In this document: positions 42,762 through 51,463 of the stretch, in pieces
Layout of the letters: each line of letters starts with the position of its first letter
Position numbering within the stretch: the first letter of the stretch is position 1
Source: an uncultured Latescibacterota bacterium
GTDB lineage: Bacteria > Latescibacterota > UBA2968
Reading direction: 5' to 3'
Assembly: GCA_958295785.1 (NCBI GenBank)
Contig: OY282377.1
Location: 3,970,896-4,034,895 of the forward strand
Length of the DNA stretch: 64,000 nt
Notes under the pieces: generated by a model
What the model was told of the DNA's origin: nothing
Database searches by the model: none
Seen by the model: the letters and a program-made list of their open reading frames with translations, nothing else
Translations under genes and position numbers: made by a program

Positions 42762-45059
42762 ATGTCGGACGCAATAAAACAGGACAAGATCTCGGGTTGG
42801 AAATTATCGCTTGGTTATCCCGCGCTATCGGGCTTGCTGATGGCCGCGGCATTCCCTCCTTTGCCACTCGGTTTTCTGGCGTGCATCAGCTTGTTGCCCC
42901 TCATTCCCGTTGCCGAAAATCTGCGCGGTCGGTTGGCGTTTGGCGCGGGATTTTTGCAGGGCGCGGTCTTTTACGGCGCGACCGTTTACTGGATCGCGTG
43001 GATTACCCCCCCAGGTATGGCGGGGGCGATTTTCTACATGGCGCTTTTCAGGGGGCTGTTCGTCTATTTGTGGTCGGTTGCCTGGGCGCGCTTTGGCGGG
43101 TTGGGTTTGTGGCTGACGCCCTTTTTGTGGGTGGGATTTGAATATTTCAATACCCTGGGCGATATGGGGTTTCCGTGGATGCTGCTCGGGCATTCCCAGG
43201 TGGATTATTTGCCGCTGATTCAGGTTGCAGAAGCCACCGGGGTGTACGGCGTGTCATTTTGGGTGGTGGTGGTCAATCTCATCGCCCGCGAGATCGCCAA
43301 AAGCGCGCGGCGCGGTCTGTGGGTTGGCGCGCTGATTTTGACATTTGCCGCGCCCTTGGGATTTGGTTTGTGGCGCGTGGCAGACCCCCTTGCCAAAGGC
43401 GATCTCAAAGTCGCCATTGTCCAGCAAAATGTCTCGCCCGTTGAAAAATCCTACTGGGGGTTCGATCACAATTTCGACAAATTGAAACCCCTGACCATCC
43501 AAGCGGCAAAAACAGGGGCGCGACTGGTCATCTGGTCAGAGGCCGCCGTGCCCGCGTATTTGAAAAGCGGGCGGCCATTGCACAACGCTTACCAAGCGCG
43601 GGTGCAGGCATTGGTCGATTCGCTGGGCATTTATTTGTACACGGGCGCCAATCGCTACGAAGCCGCAACGCGAGATCGGTATTACAATTCCTCTTTTTTG
43701 TTCAAACCGGGCGGAGGCGATTTGCCGCATTACGACAAGGTGAAAGTCGTGCCCTTTGGAGAACGCACGCCATTTCCCCAACTGCTCGGGTTTTTGCGCG
43801 ATATTCAATGGCGCGGCGGCGGGTACATCAGCGGCGATTTTGAGAGCGGAACCGCGCGAACTGTTTTTGAGATACCGGGCGGAAAATTTTCCGGCATGAT
43901 CTGTTTTGATTCGGTGTTCCCATGGCTGGCACGCGAAATGGTGCTTCAAGGCGCCGAGTTTTTGGTGGTGATTACCAACGACGGTTGGTACAAGCGCACG
44001 TCTGCGCCGTATCAACACGCCGAGATCGCGACCTTCAGAGCGATTGAAAACCGGCGTTGGGTGGTGCGCTGCGCCAATACCGGGGTGTCGCTATTCGTCG
44101 ATCCCCACGGGCGGCAATGGCAAAATACCGAGTTGTTTCACGACGCGGTTTTAGAAGGCATCATCGCGCCGCGCAAGGATCAGACGCTTTACGCGCGGTT
44201 TGGCGATTTGTTCGCGCAAGGATGCGGGCTGATCGCGCTGATGGGGTTGGCTATCGCGTTCATTCGTCGGCTCGAGAAAGCAACCGAGGAACGGACGCCG
44301 CCCGAAGGCACGGTACCGGCACTCGCGCCTGACCGAGAACTGCCCGATGAAGGCAAACCCATGCCCTTTCTCGATCACTTGGAAGAATTGCGGTGGCGCA
44401 TTCTCAAGGGGTTGAGCGCGGTTATTGTGGGCGCGGTTTTGTGCGGGATTTTTGTCAATGACATTTTGGCCGCGCTGATCCACCCGGCCCGAACAGAGGA
44501 AAACGCGCTCGTGTTGCAAACCCTCAAACCCATGGGCATGTTTATGGTCAAACTGGAGATCGTGCTGGTGGGCGGCGCGATTCTGGCTCTGCCCTTTCTG
44601 ATTTACCAGATCTGGATATTCGTCGCGCCCGGTCTGTTTGCCGGCGAGCGGCGGTTCATCACCTTTGTGATCGCGTCCTCCACCGTTTGTTTTGTCTTGG
44701 GCGCGATTTTGGCCTACTGGCTGGTCATCCCGCTGGCCATGGCGTTTTTTGTCGGCATGACCGTTGATACGGGTGTGGCTCCCCAGTTTGATATCGGCAT
44801 GTACATCGGTTTTGTGCTGCGTCTCCTCGTGGTTTTTGGCTTGGTATTTGAGTTGCCCGTGGTGACGTTTTTTTTGGCGAAAATGGGCATTGCCACAAAG
44901 GAACGCATGCGAAAGGGACGGCGCTATGCCATTTTGGTCGGGTTTGTCCTCGCCGCCATTTTGACCCCTCCGGATCCCCTGTCTCAAATTTTGATGGCCC
45001 TGCCGCTCGTCGTTTTATACGAAATCAGCATCTGGATCGCGCGCTTTGTGAATGAATAG
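42762..45059 (+). CDS. Lnt-TatC fusion protein
   Basis: One 765-residue frame joins two normally separate membrane proteins. Residues 1-520 are apolipoprotein N-acyltransferase, which adds the third acyl chain to lipoproteins: N-terminal membrane helices, then a nitrilase-fold domain with Glu 260 ('WSEAAVP'), Lys 326 ('YDKVKVVPFGE') and Cys 381 ('MICFDSVFP'). Residues 534-765 are TatC, the twin-arginine signal receptor: 'MPFLDHLEELRWRI', several helices, 'VFELPVVTFFLAKMG' and 'AAILTPPDPLSQILMALP'. The linker at about 515-533 is charged. An internal ATG at 44361 could also give free TatC. No tatA is nearby. Confidence 0.92.
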   Translation: MSDAIKQDKISGWKLSLGYPALSGLLMAAAFPPLPLGFLACISLLPLIPVAENLRGRLAFGAGFLQGAVFYGATVYWIAWITPPGMAGAIFYMALFRGLFVYLWSVAWARFGGLGLWLTPFLWVGFEYFNTLGDMGFPWMLLGHSQVDYLPLIQVAEATGVYGVSFWVVVVNLIAREIAKSARRGLWVGALILTFAAPLGFGLWRVADPLAKGDLKVAIVQQNVSPVEKSYWGFDHNFDKLKPLTIQAAKTGARLVIWSEAAVPAYLKSGRPLHNAYQARVQALVDSLGIYLYTGANRYEAATRDRYYNSSFLFKPGGGDLPHYDKVKVVPFGERTPFPQLLGFLRDIQWRGGGYISGDFESGTARTVFEIPGGKFSGMICFDSVFPWLAREMVLQGAEFLVVITNDGWYKRTSAPYQHAEIATFRAIENRRWVVRCANTGVSLFVDPHGRQWQNTELFHDAVLEGIIAPRKDQTLYARFGDLFAQGCGLIALMGLAIAFIRRLEKATEERTPPEGTVPALAPDRELPDEGKPMPFLDHLEELRWRILKGLSAVIVGAVLCGIFVNDILAALIHPARTEENALVLQTLKPMGMFMVKLEIVLVGGAILALPFLIYQIWIFVAPGLFAGERRFITFVIASSTVCFVLGAILAYWLVIPLAMAFFVGMTVDTGVAPQFDIGMYIGFVLRLLVVFGLVFELPVVTFFLAKMGIATKERMRKGRRYAILVGFVLAAILTPPDPLSQILMALPLVVLYEISIWIARFVNE

Positions 45060-45166
45060 ATGAGAAGCCGTGGGCAGTCCCTGCCCATCTCCCCAAATCA
45101 GCCGAAGGCGTTGAAGGCGACAACCGATAATGCGCGACCAATAGCTCCCCGGAAAGGAATTGACCA

Positions 45167-45940
45167 GTGAAAATTTGTTTGTTGGCAAGTGGCAGTGGTG
45201 GCAATTCAATCTATGTTCAAAACGGGTCTTCGGGCGTGCTGATAGACGCGGGTTTGACGGGCAAGAAGATCGAAGAACGCTTGCATAGCAGAAATATCAA
45301 CCCCGCACGGGTGCAGGCCATTGTCGTCAGCCACGAGCACGCCGATCACATCAAGGGCGTGGGCGTGTTGGCGCGGCGGTATGGGATGCCGGTTTGGATG
45401 ACCCAAGGCACGTTGAACGCATCGAAACAGACCTTTCGCGGCACGGAACAAATTCGGGTACTTGAAAATGACGAATCTTTTTCAATTGGCGACCTGTCCT
45501 TTCAGGCGTTCCAACTGCCCCACGACGCCGCGGATCCCGTGAATTTTTCCGTGACAGATGGCCGCGCCGAAGTGGCCGTTGCAACCGATATGGGCACGGT
45601 GACGCAATTGGTGTATCAGCGCATGCGAAGTGCCGATTTGGTAATTATTGAAACCAATTACGACCGCGACCTGCTCATGAATGGCCCCTATCCCTGGGAT
45701 TTGAAAATGCGGATCAGCGGCACGCACGGTCATTTGTCAAACCACGGCGCAGCCGAGGCCCTGTGCAACTTGGCCGCGGAGGGATTGCAACGCGCGGTTT
45801 TGGCGCATTTGAGCGAGAAAAACAACCGTCCGAATTTGGCGCGCAAAACGTGCATCCATCAGTTGCGCGGTCATGGGATTCGGGATTTTTCTCTCTGCGT
45901 CGCCGAACAAGATCGACCGAGTGAGGTGTTTGAGGTGTAA
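45167..45940 (+). CDS. MBL-fold hydrolase, YycJ/WalJ-like
   Basis: The 257-residue product has the metallo-beta-lactamase motif 'SHEHADHIKG' and the family-typical N-terminus 'LLASGSGGNSIYV', with 'LIIETNYDRDLL' and 'THGHLSN' further on. YycJ-type members are exonuclease-like and linked to cell-wall stress or DNA repair; the substrate is uncertain. GTG 45167 follows GGAAAGG. It may be co-transcribed with lnt-tatC, 107 bp upstream. Confidence 0.85.
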   Translation: MKICLLASGSGGNSIYVQNGSSGVLIDAGLTGKKIEERLHSRNINPARVQAIVVSHEHADHIKGVGVLARRYGMPVWMTQGTLNASKQTFRGTEQIRVLENDESFSIGDLSFQAFQLPHDAADPVNFSVTDGRAEVAVATDMGTVTQLVYQRMRSADLVIIETNYDRDLLMNGPYPWDLKMRISGTHGHLSNHGAAEALCNLAAEGLQRAVLAHLSEKNNRPNLARKTCIHQLRGHGIRDFSLCVAEQDRPSEVFEV

Positions 45941-46005
45941 TGGAGAGTGCCCGACCCATGTGCGGGAGTGCGCTGAATCAGTGCAAGTGGCCTTCTTACT
46001 TCTTA

Positions 46006-46509
46006 TACCAATTTGATTTTCTGTTGACCTGATGCGATATGCTACCTGCAAATGATTCCCTTGACGTTACGCAGTCATTCAGAGAAGCCATTGCAAAAAG
46101 GCCATCCCAAAAGACCATCAGATAAAGCCATCACGCACAGCGCGCAAGGCCATCTCGCAACCAACCTCCCTCTTGCAACCCACCTTGCAGGCCAACGCAT
46201 GTTGTACGACCCGCAAAGCGCTTTGCGCTGTGCAAGCCCCTCGGCGCATGAGAGCGGCATTTTTGAACTGCTAAGGCAGTTGTACCCCGCTCGCCTACTT
46301 TTTTTGCTGTTGAAAAAAAGGATGAAAACGCGAATAATTTGAGCGTTTGACGCCGCACGCCGTAGGCACAGGCGTAGCCAACGCATCAAAGGCAACCAAC
46401 AATGCTGTAGGATCAAACGCTTGAGACCAACAAGCCTGTGCTGATGCGTCAGGTCAGTCAGCGACAAATAATGCCATCCCCAATCGGACAACTTGAAAGC
46501 AAATTGGTA
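46006..46509 (+). repeat. MITE-B copy, 504 bp
   Basis: The terminal inverted repeats are TACCAATTTGATTTTCTG…(46006) and …CTTGAAAGCAAATTGGTA (ending 46509), about 24 bp and imperfect. The interior contains the palindrome-like GAACTGCTAAGGCAGTTGTA, also found at about 34420 and 36730, nested as a second repeat. No conserved protein is encoded. Confidence 0.85.
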
Positions 46510-46593
46510 TTACTGACTACTAACCGCTATTCGGGCGAGCACGGGGGCATCGCCTCTACGTTTTTATTTTCGCATCTTACCTTTGGAGGGATT

Positions 46594-47571
46594 GTGAACA
46601 TTTGGGCTGATGTAGGGATTCTCATTTTGTGCTTTGCCGTGTTGGCAAGGTGTGCAAACTGGTTTGTCGATGGCGCAGTGGGTCTCGCCGACTATTTCAA
46701 CGTGCCCAAAATGCTGATCGGCATTGTGCTGATGAGCTTGGCGACGACTTCGCCGGAATTGGCGGTTTCCGTGATGTCTGCCTTAGAGGGCAAACCCGAA
46801 ATCGCGCTGGGCAATGCGGTGGGGTCCGTGATCGTCGACGATGGGGTGGCGCTGGGCCTGGGGGTGCTGGTCGCGCCCGCTGCCATTGCCATCAATCCCT
46901 ATTTGTTGAAGACGACGGGTGTCTTTTTGATTCTCGTGGATGTGGCCGCTTATGCAATGGCTTTTGACGGTACATTGGGGCGATTGGAAGGCGGCGTGCT
47001 GGTCGCGCTTTTTGTGGCCTATACCGCGTTTGCCTACGCGACCCGAAAAAATTCGCAAGACGCGGAAAGTTTTGAAGAACTGGCGGAGATCGAGGAATCG
47101 ATTGCCGGCAAAAGTCTGGGTCGGTTGATGTTTTGGTTCTGCTTAGGGCTGATCGGCGTGCTGGTGACGAGCCATTTTATCGTAAATTCCGCATCGGCTA
47201 TCGCCTCGTTTTTGAAAATCGGCGATGCGGTGATCGCGCTGACTGTCGTCGCCATTGGCACATCCCTGCCCGAAATTGCAACGGCTGTAACCTCTGCACG
47301 CAAGGGGCACGGCGAGTTGATGGTGGGCAATATTTTGGGCGCGGATATTTTGAATATTTGCTGGATTGCAGGCGCGTCTGCCTTGGTGAATCCCCTGATT
47401 GTGCAACCGCGGGTGATTCACTTTTCTTTTCCCGCGATGTTGATCATTGTCGTCGCCATGCTGGCGATGATGCGTACGCGGCATCGGCTGTCTCGCGGCG
47501 AAGGGATTTTTCTGCTGGTGCTCTACGCAATTTACCTCGGCCTCACCGCGCACTTGTTTTTCTTGCAATAA
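46594..47571 (+). CDS. Ca2+/cation antiporter (CaCA family)
   Basis: This inner-membrane exchanger has two inverted repeats of about five helices. The two alpha motifs are visible: 'SLATTSPELAVSVMSALEGK', followed by 'GNAVGSVIVDD', and 'AIGTSLPEIATAVTSARKGH', followed by 'GNILGADILN'. The product is 325 residues, similar to E. coli YrbG. GTG 46594 follows GGAGGG; the upstream extension of the frame is repeat DNA. An acidic loop lies around residue 155 ('EELAEIEES'). Confidence 0.88.
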   Translation: MNIWADVGILILCFAVLARCANWFVDGAVGLADYFNVPKMLIGIVLMSLATTSPELAVSVMSALEGKPEIALGNAVGSVIVDDGVALGLGVLVAPAAIAINPYLLKTTGVFLILVDVAAYAMAFDGTLGRLEGGVLVALFVAYTAFAYATRKNSQDAESFEELAEIEESIAGKSLGRLMFWFCLGLIGVLVTSHFIVNSASAIASFLKIGDAVIALTVVAIGTSLPEIATAVTSARKGHGELMVGNILGADILNICWIAGASALVNPLIVQPRVIHFSFPAMLIIVVAMLAMMRTRHRLSRGEGIFLLVLYAIYLGLTAHLFFLQ

Positions 47572-47711
47572 CTCACAGACGCATAGTTTGACAAACGGTC
47601 TGTTACAAAAAATCGAATCTTTCCATTGGGTTTGAAATGCCCATTCTAAACTGTCGGCAGTCTGGCAGCGGTGCTGGCGGCGCGCGTGACGCGGTCGTCC
47701 GGGGAGGATAA

Positions 47712-49100
47712 ATGACGGTGGATCTGCACTTTGCAACAGTGGCTGAATTGGGCGCGCGTTATCGAACCGGCGACGTGTCGCCGGTCGAGGTGGTCGATGC
47801 GCTGCTCAATCGCATTGACCAGCGCGACGAGACCAAGGCGTTTATTGCGCTGACAGCAGAACGCGCCCGCGCCGAGGCCCAAGCGGCGGAGACGCTGTTG
47901 CGCGCCGGGGCGGATTTGGGGCCTTTGCACGGCATCCCCATCGCGCTGAAAGATCTGTTTCACACCGCGGGCATTCGCACGACCTCGGGCGCGAAAGCGT
48001 GGGATCAATTTGTGCCCGATACTTCGGCAACCGCGGCAAAGCGACTCTCGCGGGCCGGCGCCGTGTTGATCGGCAAAACCAATATGGTGGAACTCGCGTT
48101 TGGGCCCTATGGCTTGAATCCCCACTTCGGAACGCCGCGCAATCCCTGGGGGGAAGACCGCGTGCCGGGCGGGTCGAGCAGTGGGTCGGGCGTGGCCGTG
48201 GCCGCGGGGTTGGTGCCTGTGGCACTGGGCACGGATACGGGGGGATCGATTCGCATCCCAGCGTCGTCTTGCGGTGTTGTGGGCCTCAAACCCACATTGG
48301 AGCGGGTCAGCCGTGCGGGGGCAACGCCGCTTTCGTGGACACTGGACAGCATCGGGCCATTGGCGCGGAGCGTGGAAGACGCCGCGCTGGTGTTTGAAGC
48401 CATCGCAGGGCCTGATCCCGCTGATCCGGTGACCTTAAAGCAACCTGCGGTAGATGTGATGCGCGGATTAAAGCGCGGTGTGACGGGGTTGCGAATCGGT
48501 TTTGTGCGCGACCCGTTTTGCGACGGGGCAGATGCCGAGGTCATCGCGGCGGTGGAAAGCGCAGCAGGGGTTTTGCGCGACTTGGGGGGCGATGTGATCG
48601 ACCTGCCATTTCTCGAAGCGCGTGCGGCGTTGGACGAAGAACGCGAAGGCCGCGGCAGTTCGATGATCATGTCTGTGGAGGGATATGCGTGCCATCGAGC
48701 GTTGATCGCGCGGCATGGCGAGATGATGGATCCGCGCATTCGAGCGCGACTCGAACTGGGCGCCTCGTTTTCCGCGCCCGATTATGCGATGGCTTTGCAA
48801 CGCCGCGAGCAGTTGCGAATCTCTGCCCGCGAGACCCTGCGCGATGTGGATGCGGCGATTTGCCCCACGATGCCAACGGTTGCCCCGCGCATCGCAGATG
48901 TCGATGTCGCCCCCGTGCGGCTGACCACCCGACTCGTGAATTTTTTGGGCTTGTGCGCGATCTCGGTGCCCTGTGGCTGGTCTGATGAAAATTTGCCCAT
49001 CGGGTTGCAGATCATCGGCAAGCCCTATGACGAAGCCCGCATTTTGCGCGTGGCACATGCCTATCAGCAAGCGGTTGGTATGCCCCGCTATCCCAAATGA
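47712..49100 (+). CDS. Amidase (GatA-like signature family)
   Basis: Amidase-signature hydrolases cut amide bonds with a Ser-cisSer-Lys triad. The 462-residue product has Lys 80 ('IPIALKD'), the Gly/Ser-rich loop 'VPGGSSSGSGVAVAAG' and 'LGTDTGGSIRIPASSCGVVG' with the nucleophile region. No gatB or gatC is adjacent, so a stand-alone amidase is more likely than the tRNA amidotransferase subunit. The substrate is unknown. A terminator follows. Confidence 0.9.
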   Translation: MTVDLHFATVAELGARYRTGDVSPVEVVDALLNRIDQRDETKAFIALTAERARAEAQAAETLLRAGADLGPLHGIPIALKDLFHTAGIRTTSGAKAWDQFVPDTSATAAKRLSRAGAVLIGKTNMVELAFGPYGLNPHFGTPRNPWGEDRVPGGSSSGSGVAVAAGLVPVALGTDTGGSIRIPASSCGVVGLKPTLERVSRAGATPLSWTLDSIGPLARSVEDAALVFEAIAGPDPADPVTLKQPAVDVMRGLKRGVTGLRIGFVRDPFCDGADAEVIAAVESAAGVLRDLGGDVIDLPFLEARAALDEEREGRGSSMIMSVEGYACHRALIARHGEMMDPRIRARLELGASFSAPDYAMALQRREQLRISARETLRDVDAAICPTMPTVAPRIADVDVAPVRLTTRLVNFLGLCAISVPCGWSDENLPIGLQIIGKPYDEARILRVAHAYQQAVGMPRYPK

Positions 49101-49161
49101 GAATCGGGAAGGACCCGCGGTCAGCGATCAGCGGAAGGCTCCTGTCCATCCGCCAAAACAC

Positions 49162-49201
49162 AAGCCCCGGCGATTTTTGGATCGTCGGGGCTTCTTGTTA
49201 T
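49162..49201. terminator. Terminator between convergent genes
   Basis: The stem AAGCCCCGGCGAT / ATCGTCGGGGCTT (one G-T pair) is followed by CTTGTT. It separates the amidase from the minus-strand ABC transporter. 49202-49299 holds another GGGCACAGGGGCCGCGCCCC-type palindrome. Confidence 0.8.
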
Positions 49202-49299
49202 TCTCTCGCCATTCTCGCATCGGGCGGGCACAGGGGCCGCGCCCCTGCGATTCGTTCCTCGCTGTGGTACAGGAGTACTGCGAAAGGCGTGCCTACAAT

Positions 49300-50268
49300 T
49301 CACCTCTCGCCTTTCGGCATAAACGCCGTAGTGAAGATCAGGTTGAGATCGACTTTTTGATCGATCAGGCCCAAGCTGTGGAGAATGTCCTGCGTTTGTT
49401 GCCACTTGGCCTTTGTTTGCGCCCCGAGGCCGAATTGCCGCGTGTCGGCACTCTGCAACAGGGGAATCAGATATTTGAAATTGGCGCGGTTGAATTCCTC
49501 GTCGCTTTCGGGACGCGCGGCCATATACGCGGCGACCGCATCGTCGGGATGATCGACAGCGTGTTGCCAGCCGCGGAGGCTCGCCCGCAAAAAGCGTTTG
49601 ACCAGATCGGGATTTTCTTCGAGAAAGGCCGCGTTGGCAATGATGTTGGTGCTGTATATCTCAATGCCGTAGTCCGAAAGGGCGAGGCGATTGACCGCAT
49701 GGCCTTGAAGTTCGACGGTCACGGGTTGATCTTCGGTATATCCGAGCATCGCATCCACTTGACCCGCCAAGAGCGGCGCGGGACTGGCCTCGCTCATGCC
49801 CATCAGTTGGATGTCGTCTTCGGAAATATTTTGCCGGCGCAAAAAGGCTTGAAATTCGCGGTGCTTTGTGCCGCCGATATTGACCCCAATGCGTTTGCCG
49901 ATCAAGTCCGCGGGGGTTGTAATATCTTTTTCTGTGAGCGAATAAACGACAACCGGGGTTTGCTGATTGATCACGGCCAGCGATACAATGGGAATCGTGC
50001 GCGCACGCGCCATCACCGTTGCCGCGCCACTCGCCACGCCGAGTTTGTACGTGCCATTGCCAACCACGCGGGCCGCAGTGGGCGCGCCGCTGCCGTCGAG
50101 AATTTCGACTTCGAGGCCCTCTTGTTCGTAAAACCCCTTTTGCTGCGCGACAAAAAAGCCCGCGTGTTCCATCTGCGCCTTCCAATCGAGAATGAACGGC
50201 ACAGGCGTCTCGTCTGTCCCGGCGCAGGACAGGGCGATGAACCCGAGGGCAAAAGCGATCCATTTCAT
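49300..50268 (-). CDS. ABC substrate-binding lipoprotein (NMT1/THI5-like)
   Basis: This is a 322-residue binding protein with lipobox 'FIALSCAG' (Cys 15), anchored in the envelope. The NMT1/THI5 pattern is visible: 'FILDWKAQMEHAGFFVAQQK', 'GFYEQEGLEVEIL', 'TPADLIGKRIGVNIGGTKHR' and 'QVDAMLGYTEDQPV'. Relatives bind pyrimidines (thiamine precursors), nitrate or sulfonates. The permease gene lies 12 bp upstream on the same strand. No ATP-binding subunit is nearby. Confidence 0.88.
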   Translation of the reverse strand: MKWIAFALGFIALSCAGTDETPVPFILDWKAQMEHAGFFVAQQKGFYEQEGLEVEILDGSGAPTAARVVGNGTYKLGVASGAATVMARARTIPIVSLAVINQQTPVVVYSLTEKDITTPADLIGKRIGVNIGGTKHREFQAFLRRQNISEDDIQLMGMSEASPAPLLAGQVDAMLGYTEDQPVTVELQGHAVNRLALSDYGIEIYSTNIIANAAFLEENPDLVKRFLRASLRGWQHAVDHPDDAVAAYMAARPESDEEFNRANFKYLIPLLQSADTRQFGLGAQTKAKWQQTQDILHSLGLIDQKVDLNLIFTTAFMPKGER

Positions 50269-50280
50269 GGCGATCTCCTA

Positions 50281-51063
50281 TTAACGACCCATCGTTTCAA
50301 CAGCGCCGCCCCATCGGCGCAAGGCGGTTTTCTCGAGGCCATCCACGAGCAAAAACAGGCCCGTGCCCATACAGCCCAAGGCGAGCAGCGCGGCGAACAT
50401 CAGGTCCGTGGCGAGTTCTGAATTGGCGAGGCGAATGAGGTGGCCCAACCCCGCGCTGGCGCCGACAAATTCGCCCACCACCGCGCCGATAACGCTGAGC
50501 GTGATGCACATCTTGAGGGCCGCAAAAAGATAGGGAACGGCATTGGGCAGGCGAATCTTAAAAAATATCTGGCGTTGGCTGGCCGAAAGCGACCGCATCA
50601 AGTCGAGGATGGGTTTATCGACAGACAAGAGGCCGCGGGTGGTGTTGATCACAACCGGAAAAAAGGAAATGAGTCCCGCAATAATCACCTTGGGCAACAG
50701 GCCAAATCCAAACCAGATCACAAAAACCGGGGCGAGTGCCTCTTTGGGAAAGGTCTGCGTGGAGATGACCAGCGGATAGAGCATCCGCTCGATCAGGCGG
50801 GAGCGGGCCATGGCTATCGCGCAGAACAGTCCGGACGACGCCCCGAAAAAAAAACCGCCCAGGGCTTCGGTCAACGTCACCGCGCCATGCGAGAGCAGAA
50901 GGCGATGCGAGGATGCGAATTTGGAGAGGATTTGCGAGGGGGGAGGCAAGATGAATGCGGCGATGTCGAGGGTTCGCACGACAACTTCCCACACGCCGAG
51001 CAACAAGGCGATAAACAGCCCTGACAGGGCGTATTCGCGGAGGAAAAAACGGATCAGTTTCAC
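50281..51063 (-). CDS. ABC transporter permease (ThiX/SsuC-like)
   Basis: The 260-residue product has about six helices and the BPD_transp_1 coupling loop 'EFVGASAGLGHLI' (EAA-type), preceded by 'RSLSASQRQIFFKIRLPNAV'. It moves the ligand delivered by the adjacent binding protein. Its start overlaps the stop of the small lectin-like gene by four bases, so all three genes form one operon. The ATPase must be encoded elsewhere. Confidence 0.88.
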   Translation of the reverse strand: MKLIRFFLREYALSGLFIALLLGVWEVVVRTLDIAAFILPPPSQILSKFASSHRLLLSHGAVTLTEALGGFFFGASSGLFCAIAMARSRLIERMLYPLVISTQTFPKEALAPVFVIWFGFGLLPKVIIAGLISFFPVVINTTRGLLSVDKPILDLMRSLSASQRQIFFKIRLPNAVPYLFAALKMCITLSVIGAVVGEFVGASAGLGHLIRLANSELATDLMFAALLALGCMGTGLFLLVDGLEKTALRRWGGAVETMGR

Positions 51064-51434
51064 AGGTCGAACAAGATGATTTGCGCGTGGACAGAGCCGG
51101 CCTGACCGTGGTATTCGGGATTTTCGTTCATCGCGAGAAACAGCGGGCCTTCGTAGGGCGAATAAAAGTCGAAGTAGTTGCCCACCGAAAGGATCGGGCT
51201 GCCGGCGATGTGCCCGACCAGCGCGCCGACATTGGTGCCGGGCAAAAGATATCGCTCGTCCGCGGGACGGCCTTCAATGCCATCGGGACCGCACCAGACT
51301 ATCGTCAGCGGGCGCATCTCTGGCGACCAGAGGCCCTCCGCGCTGATGATCACGCGCTGGTCTTTTTGGATCTGGAGATACATTTCTTGCCACACGGCGT
51401 TTGGACGGATGGTTTTGGCGATGGTAAATGCCAC
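51060..51434 (-). CDS. LecA-like beta-sandwich protein
   Basis: This 124-residue protein without a signal peptide reads like the galactose-lectin (PA-IL/LecA) type fold: 'QRVIISAEGLWSPEM', 'NVGALVGHIAGSPILSVGNY', 'GPLFLAMNENPEYHGQAGSV' and end 'HAQIILFDL'. The 'GALVGHIAG' and 'LFLAMNE' blocks with a Ca2+-type Asn/Asp turn fit. It is the first gene of the ABC operon and may bind a sugar ligand. The family call is moderate. Confidence 0.6.
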   Translation of the reverse strand: MAFTIAKTIRPNAVWQEMYLQIQKDQRVIISAEGLWSPEMRPLTIVWCGPDGIEGRPADERYLLPGTNVGALVGHIAGSPILSVGNYFDFYSPYEGPLFLAMNENPEYHGQAGSVHAQIILFDL

Positions 51435-51463
51435 GGTTGCTCCTCGGTTTGGGGTGTTAAAAA

